From a virus: 64,000 bases of DNA. The notes under the pieces were generated by a model. That model was not told where the DNA came from. It made no database searches and saw nothing but the letters and a program-made list of their open reading frames with translations. Within the stretch, counting starts at the first letter, position 1, and every line of letters begins with the position of its first letter. Below, in pieces: positions 57,566-64,000 of the stretch. Made by a program: the position numbers and the translations under genes. The stretch covers positions 1 through 64,000 of the IMG/VR virus record IMGVR_UViG_3300008111_000023; one strand, written 5' to 3'.

Positions 57566-57850
57566 TTACTCTATTTTTTCACCTTGGCTTAGTTTATAAA
57601 CTGCAAAGTCTTTAGTCTTAAAAAGTCTATTAAGTTTTTTTGCAAGGTTGTGTGCATGGCCGGGATTACTAAATGAGACCTTCTTGTATTTAGGACCTGG
57701 ATAGCTAGCAACGAGACTACCACTCTTTAAATTGAATGGAGACTCTTTATAAAACACAGCCCAAATGGCATCACTTTCAAGTATTTGTTCAATCTTAAAA
57801 GTGTCTTTGTTTGCATGTTCAAGTATAACTTTGGGTTTCGGTCTGCTCAT
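57566..57850 (-). CDS. Conserved small basic protein (94 aa)
   Basis: 94 residues with VASYPGPKYKKVSFSNPGHA and a basic C-terminal half (NLAKKLNRLFKTKDFAVYKL). This is a conserved small protein of cyanophage-like T4 relatives. A late-type promoter lies just upstream (57881-57888). Function unknown. Confidence 0.6.
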   Translation of the reverse strand: MSRPKPKVILEHANKDTFKIEQILESDAIWAVFYKESPFNLKSGSLVASYPGPKYKKVSFSNPGHAHNLAKKLNRLFKTKDFAVYKLSQGEKIE

Positions 57851-57880
57851 TAATACGTGTTTCCTAATTAACCACGTATA

Positions 57881-57888
57881 TATTTATC
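57881..57888 (-). promoter_or_regulatory. T4-type late promoter for 57850 gene
   Basis: GATAAATA on the minus strand, 30 bases before the ATG at 57850. It overlaps the stop codon of the upstream 84-residue gene. Confidence 0.5.
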
Positions 57889-58141
57889 AAGAACCGAAGC
57901 CGCCCCCGTCGAACTTAACGTCAATCCTAGTAGTAGATTCACGTATTTCTGCCAGCATTTGATGTATCTCTTGAACTGTGCGCCCTAGTTTACTGGTTAA
58001 AATAGCCAATTCAGCAGTTAAATCACGTGCCTCTTGTATAGATAGTCTAATATCTTTCTGTTGACTGCGTTCTGCTGTTGCAACTCTAGTAAGCAGTTTT
58101 TCTACACTAGGTAAATTAGTAGGTAAATTATTTTGAGACAT
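57887..58141 (-). CDS. Small coiled-coil protein (84 aa)
   Basis: 84 residues from the ATG at 58141 (MSQNNLPTNLPSVEKLL); a longer frame reaches 58165 but overlaps the previous gene more. Most of it is a heptad-like helix (RDLTAELAILTSKLGRTVQE), so it may oligomerise. The glycine-rich end is GGGFGS. Overlaps the upstream gene by 14 bases. Function unknown. Confidence 0.55.
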   Translation of the reverse strand: MSQNNLPTNLPSVEKLLTRVATAERSQQKDIRLSIQEARDLTAELAILTSKLGRTVQEIHQMLAEIRESTTRIDVKFDGGGFGS

Positions 58142-58604
58142 TTGACAATACCTGCCGCATCTCAAACTCAGTTTTAAAAGGACCTTGATATGAGTATCTT
58201 TGCAAAGTGATCAATTTGGGACAAAAACTTTTAACCCAACCTTTGTCAAATTTAATTACATAAAACCCTGCACAATACAAACTCTTACTATCACCGCTCT
58301 TTGTAAATAACGGCAATTTTCTTTTAATGTCGAACATTGCATTATGCGGAGTTGTGCTAGTTGCATAGCCGTGAACTTCATTGGGTTCGGCACCATCAGC
58401 TTCTTTAACAATTTTAGCAACAAAGAAATTCTTACCAAACTGTCGAGTTAGACTTTCTTTATTGTCATAAATTTTAATTCCTAGTTCGTTGCTAAGAACA
58501 AATCGATTGTCTTCGTTCTTTCTCAGTGTGGCAAACTTTGTACCGTCTTTCTCAACGATCCAAAATTTATTTTCAATGATTGGTTTAGCATGTAAATCGG
58601 TCAT
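58128..58604 (-). CDS. Conserved hypothetical protein (158 aa)
   Basis: 158 residues, mixed alpha/beta, with KFWIVEKDGTKFATLRKNED, FGKNFFVAKIV and a C-terminal FCPKLITLQRYSYQGPFKTE. It overlaps the RNase H-type nuclease by four bases. Similar proteins sit beside this nuclease in cyanophage-like genomes, which suggests a link to DNA replication. No motif confirms it. Confidence 0.6.
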   Translation of the reverse strand: MTDLHAKPIIENKFWIVEKDGTKFATLRKNEDNRFVLSNELGIKIYDNKESLTRQFGKNFFVAKIVKEADGAEPNEVHGYATSTTPHNAMFDIKRKLPLFTKSGDSKSLYCAGFYVIKFDKGWVKSFCPKLITLQRYSYQGPFKTEFEMRQVLSNVSK

Positions 58605-59587
58605 AGTGTGTACCTCGCATTAAGTGGCTCAGCATAAGCCTGTGCCTGATCTGCAATCTTCTTAAGATCATAAAGATTACAAAATTTCATTAATCTAATT
58701 CCAACCTGACTGACATTTTTATTTGCCTGTGTTGCGGCAGTAATTGTGTCTGTCATAATCTGTCGAATATCATCTGGTTGAGCAGTTAGGTCAATCAGTT
58801 GCCGATTGCGCTCGTAATCTTCTTTAACTCTGTGTTCTTTACCTTCATGGTCGGTCCAACGCTGAAGCATCATATTGTTCCAATTGAACCCTTTTGTGTC
58901 TCGATCGCCAAAGGCTTCACGGAGACCAATCTTATTCTTTGTGCCTTTTTCACGTACTCCCGGATATGCAGAAAAGACGTTGTCTGAGGTATCGCCTCGC
59001 ATACACTTCTCAAAGAGTAGCCATTGCGGGTCTGGAGCCGCTTTGACTTCTTGAGTCTTTTTATCAATGACGGGCTTATTCTTTTTATCAAAGTAGCCTT
59101 CGTGCGTGATCGTGATTTCTGTGACGCCATTATATTGTTTTACGTTTGGAGCAATAAGTTGTACAAAATCTGTGTCGGTTGAAATAATTACATGATTATC
59201 GCTAGGATGACTCTGAATCCACCCTGCAATCAAATCATCTGCTTCAAGCCTAGGATGTTGCAATACTGAGCAGTTAGTCTTTTCAGTCACAAAATCTTTA
59301 AATGTATCAAATGCTTCCCAAAACACACGTTCTTCTTCTGCTTCACGTTCTGTATGTGCGGCACGAGCATCACTACGTTGTCGCTTATACGGAGCATAGT
59401 AATCTTTGCGCCACGAGCGACCTTCTAAAAAGAATACCACGTGTGTACCGCCAAAGTCTTGCCATGCTTTCTTAATTGAATTAAGAGTAATGTGAAAAGC
59501 CATGCCTAACTTAATATCAGCATCACCGTTGATAACGTGCCTAGCACGGAAAAATGTATTAGCAGTATCAACTAGAATATATGTCAT
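58601..59587 (-). CDS. rnh: FEN-type nuclease, T4 RNase H-like
   Basis: 328 residues. PIN/FEN-fold acidic residues appear in order: YILVDTANTFFRARH (Asp near 6), RLEADDLIAGW and ISTDTDFVQLI, then DTSDNVF, which normally holds the last acidic residues and leads into the helix-hairpin-helix region. T4 RNase H (305 residues) removes RNA primers and flaps from Okazaki fragments with 5'-3' polarity. The gene overlaps both neighbours. Confidence 0.85.
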   Translation of the reverse strand: MTYILVDTANTFFRARHVINGDADIKLGMAFHITLNSIKKAWQDFGGTHVVFFLEGRSWRKDYYAPYKRQRSDARAAHTEREAEEERVFWEAFDTFKDFVTEKTNCSVLQHPRLEADDLIAGWIQSHPSDNHVIISTDTDFVQLIAPNVKQYNGVTEITITHEGYFDKKNKPVIDKKTQEVKAAPDPQWLLFEKCMRGDTSDNVFSAYPGVREKGTKNKIGLREAFGDRDTKGFNWNNMMLQRWTDHEGKEHRVKEDYERNRQLIDLTAQPDDIRQIMTDTITAATQANKNVSQVGIRLMKFCNLYDLKKIADQAQAYAEPLNARYTL

Positions 59588-60024
59588 AGATTATTTTTTC
59601 TAACAGAATTAATATCAATAACGCCGGTATTAACAGCGCCTCCAAAATCTCCGTCAACTACCACATTAGCGCAGAGTTCACGAAACCAACGGTCTACAAT
59701 TTCTTCGTCTTTATCACCGTCGAAACCGTATCCTTCTTGCTTTAATTTTAACACAAATTGCTCATTCCAGTCAAGCTCAAAAAACCCATTGCGTACATTG
59801 TCTTTATTGATATGAGTGTTAAGAACACCTACCCAGGGTTCTTTCAATTTAGTTGCACGATCTTTTGGGTTTAATTTAGCAAGTTCTTCAGAAGTTTTAG
59901 CACGTTCTGCAGCCTCTACAGCATCTTTAGCAATCTTTGTTGATTCTTCAGCTAACTTTACTGCGGCTTCAGTTTCTGCTTTGAGTTTATCAATACCAAA
60001 TAATTTTTCTATAAATCGTTTCAT
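59584..60024 (-). CDS. Conserved hypothetical protein (146 aa)
   Basis: Start chosen at ATG 60024 (MKRFIEKLFGID): GGGGA lies upstream at the right distance and the stop of queE overlaps it as TAATG. A frame extending to 60036 also exists. The N-terminal part is a helical Ala/Lys-rich coil (EESTKIAKDAVEAAERA), followed by a compact acidic domain (DWNEQFVLKLKQEGYGF, DRWFRELCANVVVDGDFGG). Known from cyanophage-like phages without function. Confidence 0.6.
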   Translation of the reverse strand: MKRFIEKLFGIDKLKAETEAAVKLAEESTKIAKDAVEAAERAKTSEELAKLNPKDRATKLKEPWVGVLNTHINKDNVRNGFFELDWNEQFVLKLKQEGYGFDGDKDEEIVDRWFRELCANVVVDGDFGGAVNTGVIDINSVRKNNL

Positions 60025-60872
60025 TATGTTCCCCACTCATTTTTAAACAATGGTACCTGCAATCTGTCACTGTATCGCAATCCATTCTTCATAGCTAAGT
60101 CTGCCACTGTGCGATTGTTTAATGCGTAGACACTTTCAACACCGCCTACTGGCATTAAGTAGACATGTCCTTTAAATCCTGCTTTACGATAAGCGGCAAT
60201 AGCACACTCTGCATCTGCAAAGTCTTGTTCTGTGGCAATAACAAATTTCAAGTATGCTGTGCCAATTTGTTCGTATTCGCAAACTACTTCTGGAAGAATT
60301 GCTTCCTCCCACTTCTCACCACTGCACGGCAGTTTAGCACTTACTGAAAATGTAATTTCTCTATAAAAATCTAAGTTAGGCATTTGCCACTCTAACAAAT
60401 ATTCTTTAAACTCTTCTGTTAGTTTTTGAGTACCGTTTGTTTCAAATGTAATTTCTTTTAAGCCAGCCATTTTAGGATGACGCAACAAGTCAGGATAAGC
60501 ACGTTGCCACCCCAACAAGGGTTCACCGCCTGTAATAACTAGATGCTCATCTTGCCAAGTATTATGTGGAATAATTTCCATAATACGATCTACAATAGCT
60601 TCACTTGTAAGCATTGGGCTTAGATCTTTAAAGCGTGGATCCCAACTAGCATAGCTATCACATCCTGTACTAACCAACGGCAACATTTTGTAGTCGTTGT
60701 ATTTTGCTGGATCGATGTCATTTGCTTCTTGACTTAGCTCGCCTCTCAACATGCCAAATCCTTGACATTTAAAATTACATCCAAATGTACGTAAGAAAAC
60801 AGAAGGCACACCCATATAGCGTCCTTCACCTTGAATGCTGTAAAACAGCTCTGCGATTTTAATTTTGCTCAT
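60024..60872 (-). CDS. queE: QueE-like 7-carboxy-7-deazaguanine synthase (radical SAM)
   Basis: 282 residues. ELFYSIQGEGRYMGVPSVFL, then RTFGCNFKC, and later LVITGGEPLLGWQ are characteristic of QueE, which converts CPH4 to CDG in 7-deazaguanine synthesis (the route to preQ0, queuosine or modified phage DNA). The third cluster cysteine does not follow at x2 (CNFKCQGF); a candidate lies about 44 residues on, in STGCDSYASW. Cyanophage QueE proteins appear to share this insertion. A TTGACA/TATAAT promoter ends five bases before the ATG. Confidence 0.8.
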   Translation of the reverse strand: MSKIKIAELFYSIQGEGRYMGVPSVFLRTFGCNFKCQGFGMLRGELSQEANDIDPAKYNDYKMLPLVSTGCDSYASWDPRFKDLSPMLTSEAIVDRIMEIIPHNTWQDEHLVITGGEPLLGWQRAYPDLLRHPKMAGLKEITFETNGTQKLTEEFKEYLLEWQMPNLDFYREITFSVSAKLPCSGEKWEEAILPEVVCEYEQIGTAYLKFVIATEQDFADAECAIAAYRKAGFKGHVYLMPVGGVESVYALNNRTVADLAMKNGLRYSDRLQVPLFKNEWGT

Positions 60873-60877
60873 AATAT

Positions 60878-60907
60878 ATTATACACTCTTTTCACTATTG
60901 GTGTCAA
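60878..60907 (-). promoter_or_regulatory. Strong sigma70-type promoter, leaderless queE transcript
   Basis: On the minus strand, perfect TTGACA (60907-60902) and perfect TATAAT (60883-60878) separated by 18 bases. Only five bases lie between the -10 box and the queE ATG at 60872, so transcription should start at or next to the ATG. There is no ribosome-binding site. The -10 box overlaps the stop codon of the preceding 60-residue gene. Confidence 0.7.
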
Positions 60908-61061
60908 CCTTTTTCAAAAGCCAACTACCGTCTTTTTGGTCAATCCATGTGATGTTATCACCTTCTTTCCATCCTGCTTGTTCTAGCAGTTCTGGAGGAA
61001 AGCATAATATGTAATCTCCAGTTTTGGGATCTTCTTCTACGTTAAGTGTCCAGCTTTTCAA
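60879..61061 (-). CDS. Small AbrB-like conserved protein (60 aa)
   Basis: Start taken as TTG at 61061 (KSWTLNVEEDPKTGDYILC): an AGGAG lies six bases upstream. Longer in-frame starts run deep into the dCMP deaminase gene in another frame and add hydrophobic residues unlike the family. The protein has the beta-rich layout of AbrB/MazE-type small proteins (ILCFPPELLEQAGWKEGDNI) and is conserved in cyanophage-like phages. DNA binding is possible. Overlaps deaminase by 20 bases. Confidence 0.6.
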   Translation of the reverse strand: MKSWTLNVEEDPKTGDYILCFPPELLEQAGWKEGDNITWIDQKDGSWLLKKVDTNSEKSV

Positions 61062-61563
61062 TTTCAACTCCTGATTTTTTGAGGAATTCAACCCCTGCAT
61101 CATCTCTATAGTTTTCACCATAGTAAACACGACTAATGCCAGACTGATATATAAGTTTAGCGCATTCAATACAGGGGGCATGAGTGATAAAAATATCAGC
61201 GCCGTCTCCACTGTCATTGGACTTCGCTAATTTTGCAATAGCGTTTGATTCAGCATGGAGTACCTCTGGTTTGGTTTTTAAAGCATACCGTCTAGCATAT
61301 CCTATGTCAGGATCAAAGTCTTCCTCTTCAAATGGCCAGCGTTCTTCAATTTCGTCAGGATTCAACCATCCACCTGCATCTCCGCTCATATATTCTTTAT
61401 CTTCGCAGTTGTTGTCCCAACCTGCCGGCATACCATTATAACCGATACTAATGATTCTATCATCCTTGACCACAATCGCACCCACATGTAATCTGCGAGC
61501 ATGACTAAGCTCTGCAAATCTTGCGGCCACATCCATGTAGGTTTTTTTAAACCGAGATTTCAT
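61042..61563 (-). CDS. cd: dCMP deaminase
   Basis: 173 residues. Zinc ligands and the catalytic Glu are in LHAESNAIAKL and THAPCIECAKL, after the substrate-loop region GYNGMPAGWDNNCED. It converts dCMP to dUMP, feeding dTTP synthesis as in T4 (gp cd, 193 residues). The gene overlaps the 65-residue membrane protein upstream and the 60-residue gene downstream. Confidence 0.9.
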   Translation of the reverse strand: MKSRFKKTYMDVAARFAELSHARRLHVGAIVVKDDRIISIGYNGMPAGWDNNCEDKEYMSGDAGGWLNPDEIEERWPFEEEDFDPDIGYARRYALKTKPEVLHAESNAIAKLAKSNDSGDGADIFITHAPCIECAKLIYQSGISRVYYGENYRDDAGVEFLKKSGVEIEKLDT

Positions 61564-61744
61564 TGTTTCTCTTTTGATCTATTTGTCTACGTTTACGACA
61601 TTCTTCTTTGACTGAGTTAGGAATATCAGGATGCCATTCTGCCATCCCACAATCATATATCCGATATTCTGGCATCTCTACTTGTGAAAGTACAATAATC
61701 CAAATAGCACAGGCAACTATAAATCCTACAACATATTTGATCAC
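61547..61744 (-). CDS. Small single-pass membrane protein (65 aa)
   Basis: 65 residues with one N-terminal hydrophobic helix (KYVVGFIVACAIWIIVL) and a charged C-terminal tail holding two cysteines (YDCGMAEWHPD, EECRKRR). Such small proteins recur between deaminase and HIT genes in marine T4-like phages. Function unknown; overlaps neighbours at both ends. Confidence 0.5.
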   Translation of the reverse strand: MIKYVVGFIVACAIWIIVLSQVEMPEYRIYDCGMAEWHPDIPNSVKEECRKRRQIDQKRNNEISV

Positions 61745-61944
61745 AATCTATCACTCACTAATATTTTACACATAAAAGCATCTTGTTCATTCTCAAAATG
61801 AAAGCACATGAAATTCTCATTAAGCTCGGTTGTGTATCTATGACCGGGTAATCCAAAGTGTTCTAAAATTGTAGCGCAAGTTTCATTCCACCAAATGTTT
61901 GGCTGGTTGTCCCACGGAACGGTAATTGTTCTTAAGTTAGACAC
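61741..61944 (-). CDS. Small conserved protein (67 aa), GTG start
   Basis: 67 residues. The start is GTG at 61944, preceded by AGGA. It contains TVPWDNQPNIWWNETCATIL and FMCFHFENEQDAFM. It is a conserved small protein in this phage group, without known function. Confidence 0.55.
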   Translation of the reverse strand: MSNLRTITVPWDNQPNIWWNETCATILEHFGLPGHRYTTELNENFMCFHFENEQDAFMCKILVSDRL

Positions 61945-61954
61945 AATATCCTAC

Positions 61955-62332
61955 TCATTTTTTATAATTGCCTTTTTCTGGAATGACATGCCTAACACCA
62001 CCTCTGGGGTCTTCCATATCGCCTTTTCTTCGTGGGATCAAATGTATATGAGGATACATTACAGTTTGACCTGCTGCTTCGCCCCAATTAAGACCAATAT
62101 TGAATCCGTCACACTCGCCTTTCTCAATCATATCTTTTCCAACACTAAGCGCATCATTAAAGCAGTCGGTAATAACTCCGTCTGCTGCATACTGTGGAAC
62201 AAATAGTAGATGTCCGTCTGTAACAGGGTACTTATCTTTAAAGACTTTAACATGGAAGTCTTCTCGAACTAGATCTGTCCACGGTGCAATACCAGCAGCT
62301 TCGGCCTCTTCTAATACATATTCTTTTTTCAC
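61955..62332 (-). CDS. HIT-family hydrolase
   Basis: 125 residues. The HIT motif appears as YPHIHLIPRRKGD (H-x-H-x-I-P) near the C-terminus, after DFHVKVFKDKYPVTDGHLL and NIGLNWGEAAGQT, in the Ap4A-hydrolase-like order. HIT enzymes act on dinucleoside polyphosphates or nucleoside phosphoramidates. It is in a block with the phosphoribosyltransferase and deaminase, consistent with nucleotide metabolism. Confidence 0.8.
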   Translation of the reverse strand: MKKEYVLEEAEAAGIAPWTDLVREDFHVKVFKDKYPVTDGHLLFVPQYAADGVITDCFNDALSVGKDMIEKGECDGFNIGLNWGEAAGQTVMYPHIHLIPRRKGDMEDPRGGVRHVIPEKGNYKK

Positions 62333-62856
62333 TTAGTCCACCATTCTTCAAAGGGAAATTCGATCCATACAGGATTTTCTGCTTTGTTAATTTCTTCACC
62401 TACAAAATCCATTTTAACTTTAGACTCACTAGCAAGATTATCAAATATAGTGGCAAACCTTACATTTTGATTCCATATTTCATCAAGCCATCTTTCGGCG
62501 TCGGGTAAGCAACTACTTTGCCAGTCGTTTAAAATCCAATTGATAGTTGCACCGCTATCGTTAATGTCGTCGACAATTAAGATATTAGGAGTGGGAATAT
62601 CTGGGTCATATCCAAATGCATCCTCTGCCATCCATAGATTGCTTTCGGTGGCATGTTCTCCGCCGTTATCTCTAAGACTTACTTTTAGTGTTTCGCAGGG
62701 AACATTAAAATACTGACTGATCATAACAGCGGGCAATAGACCTCCTCGGGTAATACCTACTATATAATCCGGACGCCAATTACTTAAAGAAATATCTCTA
62801 CAAATGTTTGCTACTAGACCTTGAAACTCTGTCCAACTTACTTTACGTTTTTCCAT
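62329..62856 (-). CDS. Type I phosphoribosyltransferase
   Basis: 175 residues with PDYIVGITRGGLLPAVM and the PRPP-binding loop ILIVDDINDSGAT. This is the purine-salvage type (hypoxanthine/xanthine/guanine) fold, though the base used is not readable. AAGGAG precedes the ATG at 62856. Its end overlaps the HIT gene and its start overlaps the cupin-like gene. Confidence 0.85.
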   Translation of the reverse strand: MEKRKVSWTEFQGLVANICRDISLSNWRPDYIVGITRGGLLPAVMISQYFNVPCETLKVSLRDNGGEHATESNLWMAEDAFGYDPDIPTPNILIVDDINDSGATINWILNDWQSSCLPDAERWLDEIWNQNVRFATIFDNLASESKVKMDFVGEEINKAENPVWIEFPFEEWWTK

Positions 62857-63304
62857 GACGCTCCTTAAGATACTGCTCGTGTTGAATCCATTCGTCGTTT
62901 ACTAGAAATCCCCAATCACGTTTATGCGGACCGGGCATGAATAATGTCCATGCAGTTATGCCAGGCTTAAGCTCAACACGATGATAAGAATTAGGGCTAC
63001 ATATACGAAAATGGCCGGGTCCTCTCCATTTACGTACTTCACCTGATTTACTACCGTCTGCGTTAAATTCCGGAATCCATTCATAATATCCACCTTTCAA
63101 AATTAATGTTGCATAAGGCCAAGGATGATCATGTACATCATCTGGATCGCCTTTTAGGAATTTATGTAAAAATACATTAAAGGGAAACCGTGTTCTGTCT
63201 TTTAAGAAAACATAATATCTTTCTAGATAAGGCTCGTCATTAACACGATCCATAATAATACGTTTACGTCCAATGCGTTCTAAAAAATTAAGAAATGCTT
63301 TCAT
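62843..63304 (-). CDS. Cupin-like protein
   Basis: 153 residues from the ATG at 63304 (MKAFLNFLERIGRK); a longer frame to 63325 overlaps the previous gene further. HDHPWPYATLILKGGYYEW and GHFRICSPNSYHRVEL supply the histidines of a cupin metal site. Its family is conserved in cyanophage-like phages; substrate unknown. It may act on a small molecule in the same nucleotide block. Confidence 0.65.
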   Translation of the reverse strand: MKAFLNFLERIGRKRIIMDRVNDEPYLERYYVFLKDRTRFPFNVFLHKFLKGDPDDVHDHPWPYATLILKGGYYEWIPEFNADGSKSGEVRKWRGPGHFRICSPNSYHRVELKPGITAWTLFMPGPHKRDWGFLVNDEWIQHEQYLKERHGKT

Positions 63305-63528
63305 TCTACACCTTCTCCAAACCAATCATCTACCATACGTTCTGCTTCGTTTTGTGTGAGAGCAGGCACAAAGATTCTAGCAAGTTGTCCAACAGTATGT
63401 TGAATATTAAATCGAATAATACCTGGAGGAATAAGATCGTAATCTCTTTCAACTACGAATTCCTGCATATTTTTTGCACGATTAATTAATTCATTAGCCA
63501 TTACGGCTGCTGTTAGACTTGGGTTCAT
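63301..63528 (-). CDS. Small conserved protein (75 aa)
   Basis: 75 residues, mostly helical (ANELINRAKNMQEFVVERDY), acidic C-terminus (MVDDWFGEGVE). Its ATG overlaps the folE stop (ATGA). No domain recognised. Confidence 0.5.
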   Translation of the reverse strand: MNPSLTAAVMANELINRAKNMQEFVVERDYDLIPPGIIRFNIQHTVGQLARIFVPALTQNEAERMVDDWFGEGVE

Positions 63529-64000
63529 CTTGGGGCAAACTCCTGTTGTAGTTTAATGTTATCAAAAAACTCTTTCTTTGTGTGTGGATCATCCTTAAAC
63601 GATCCACGAAGCACGGTAGTTTGTGTTAGACTAGAGTGTGCCATAATTCCACGATTCTCACAGCATCCATGTGTGGCTTGAATGTAGACTGCCACGTTCT
63701 CTGAGTCGGTAGCTTTAGAAATTTCTCTAGCAATGTCATTACACAATTCTTCTTGCAGAGTACCACGTCTAGCACACCATTGTGCTATTCTTGTGTACTT
63801 TGACAAGCCAATGAGTTTTTGTGCGGCAATGATACCGATATACGCGACGCCAGCCACAGGCTGGTGATGGTGACTGCACATGCTACGAAGCTCACTACGC
63901 ACAACCAACATACCCTCATATCTAGCCTACGTGCTGTGCCTTTTGAGTTGGGATCATTTTCACGATCAATTAACAATGCATCTAACACTTGTTCAAATGC
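63525..64000 (-). pseudogene. folE: GTP cyclohydrolase I (folE), internally deleted and frameshifted
   Basis: The C-terminal part in one frame is clearly FolE-like: SMCSHHHQPV, IGLSKYTRIAQWCARRGTL and YIQATHGCCENRGIMAHSSL carry the zinc and catalytic residues. Running off the right edge in another frame is the family's N-terminal signature, LIDRENDPNSKGTARRL. The two meet near 63915-63930 out of frame, and about 25 residues that normally lie between them are missing (compare E. coli FolE). A stop (TAG) precedes the C-terminal frame. FolE makes dihydroneopterin triphosphate, the first step to folate and 7-deazaguanines. Biological deletion or an assembly error near a contig end are both possible. 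Confidence 0.7.

Noticed and set aside
60024-64000. Complete 7-deazaguanine DNA-modification pathway
   Set aside because: Only queE and a damaged folE are visible; queC, queD and a DNA transglycosylase are not in the window.
1-64000. CRISPR array, integrase, insertion sequence or prophage attachment site
   Set aside because: No regularly spaced direct repeats, recombinase motifs or terminal inverted repeats with a transposase were seen.

Overview
This 64 kb window looks like part of the genome of a marine T4-like myovirus related to cyanophages and pelagimyophages. The evidence is direct: recognisable gp46/gp47 recombination genes, a gp55 late sigma factor, gp26, gp48, gp53, gp5, gp25 and gp6 baseplate genes in tail-cluster order, and repeated T4-type late promoters (TATAAATA, GATAAATA, AATAAATA). 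The DNA is AT-rich, genes are dense and often overlap by ATGA or TAATG, and small proteins typical of marine T4-like phages fill the right part. The host cannot be read from the sequence. I found no tRNA, CRISPR array, integrase or insertion sequence.

Layout. 1-2563 (minus) is a tape-measure protein running off the left edge. It diverges, from two overlapping late promoters, from a gp26-like gene (2631-3497). That gene ends in what looks like a textbook -1 ribosomal frameshift site leading into a 75-residue extension (to 3709), followed by a bidirectional terminator. 3743-6494 (minus) holds two proteins whose first residues look like the capsid-targeting leader of T4 internal head proteins. 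6495-6814 is a structured, gene-free gap. 6815-11172 (minus) holds a GIY-YIG-like nuclease, a small conserved protein, gp46, gp47 and gp55. 11254-43583 (plus) is the baseplate and fibre region: gp48, gp53, a hub candidate, gp5, gp25, gp6, a giant 4574-residue gene, four paralogous fibre proteins and further structural proteins.

43641-55586 is an accessory island. On the plus strand, directly behind the fibres, is a run of proteins that look like GT-A glycosyltransferases, one of them carrying three degenerate copies of the core. Converging on it from the minus strand is an operon of four tandem radical SAM enzymes, each with an N-terminal cysteine-rich (twitch/SPASM-like) region, plus an unrecognised 266-residue protein and an SGNH hydrolase-like protein. 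This is the most unusual system in the window. I infer that the two halves cooperate to modify a glycan or a virion or host surface protein, but the substrate is not visible.

55710-64000 (minus) is a compact block of conserved small proteins, a FEN/RNase H-type nuclease, a QueE-like radical SAM enzyme with an unusual cysteine arrangement and a promoter implying a leaderless mRNA, a dCMP deaminase, a HIT protein, a phosphoribosyltransferase, a cupin-like protein, and a GTP cyclohydrolase I (folE) gene that appears broken by an internal deletion with a frame change. Virion genes are likely driven by gp55-dependent late promoters; gp47-gp46 and queE have sigma70-like promoters.
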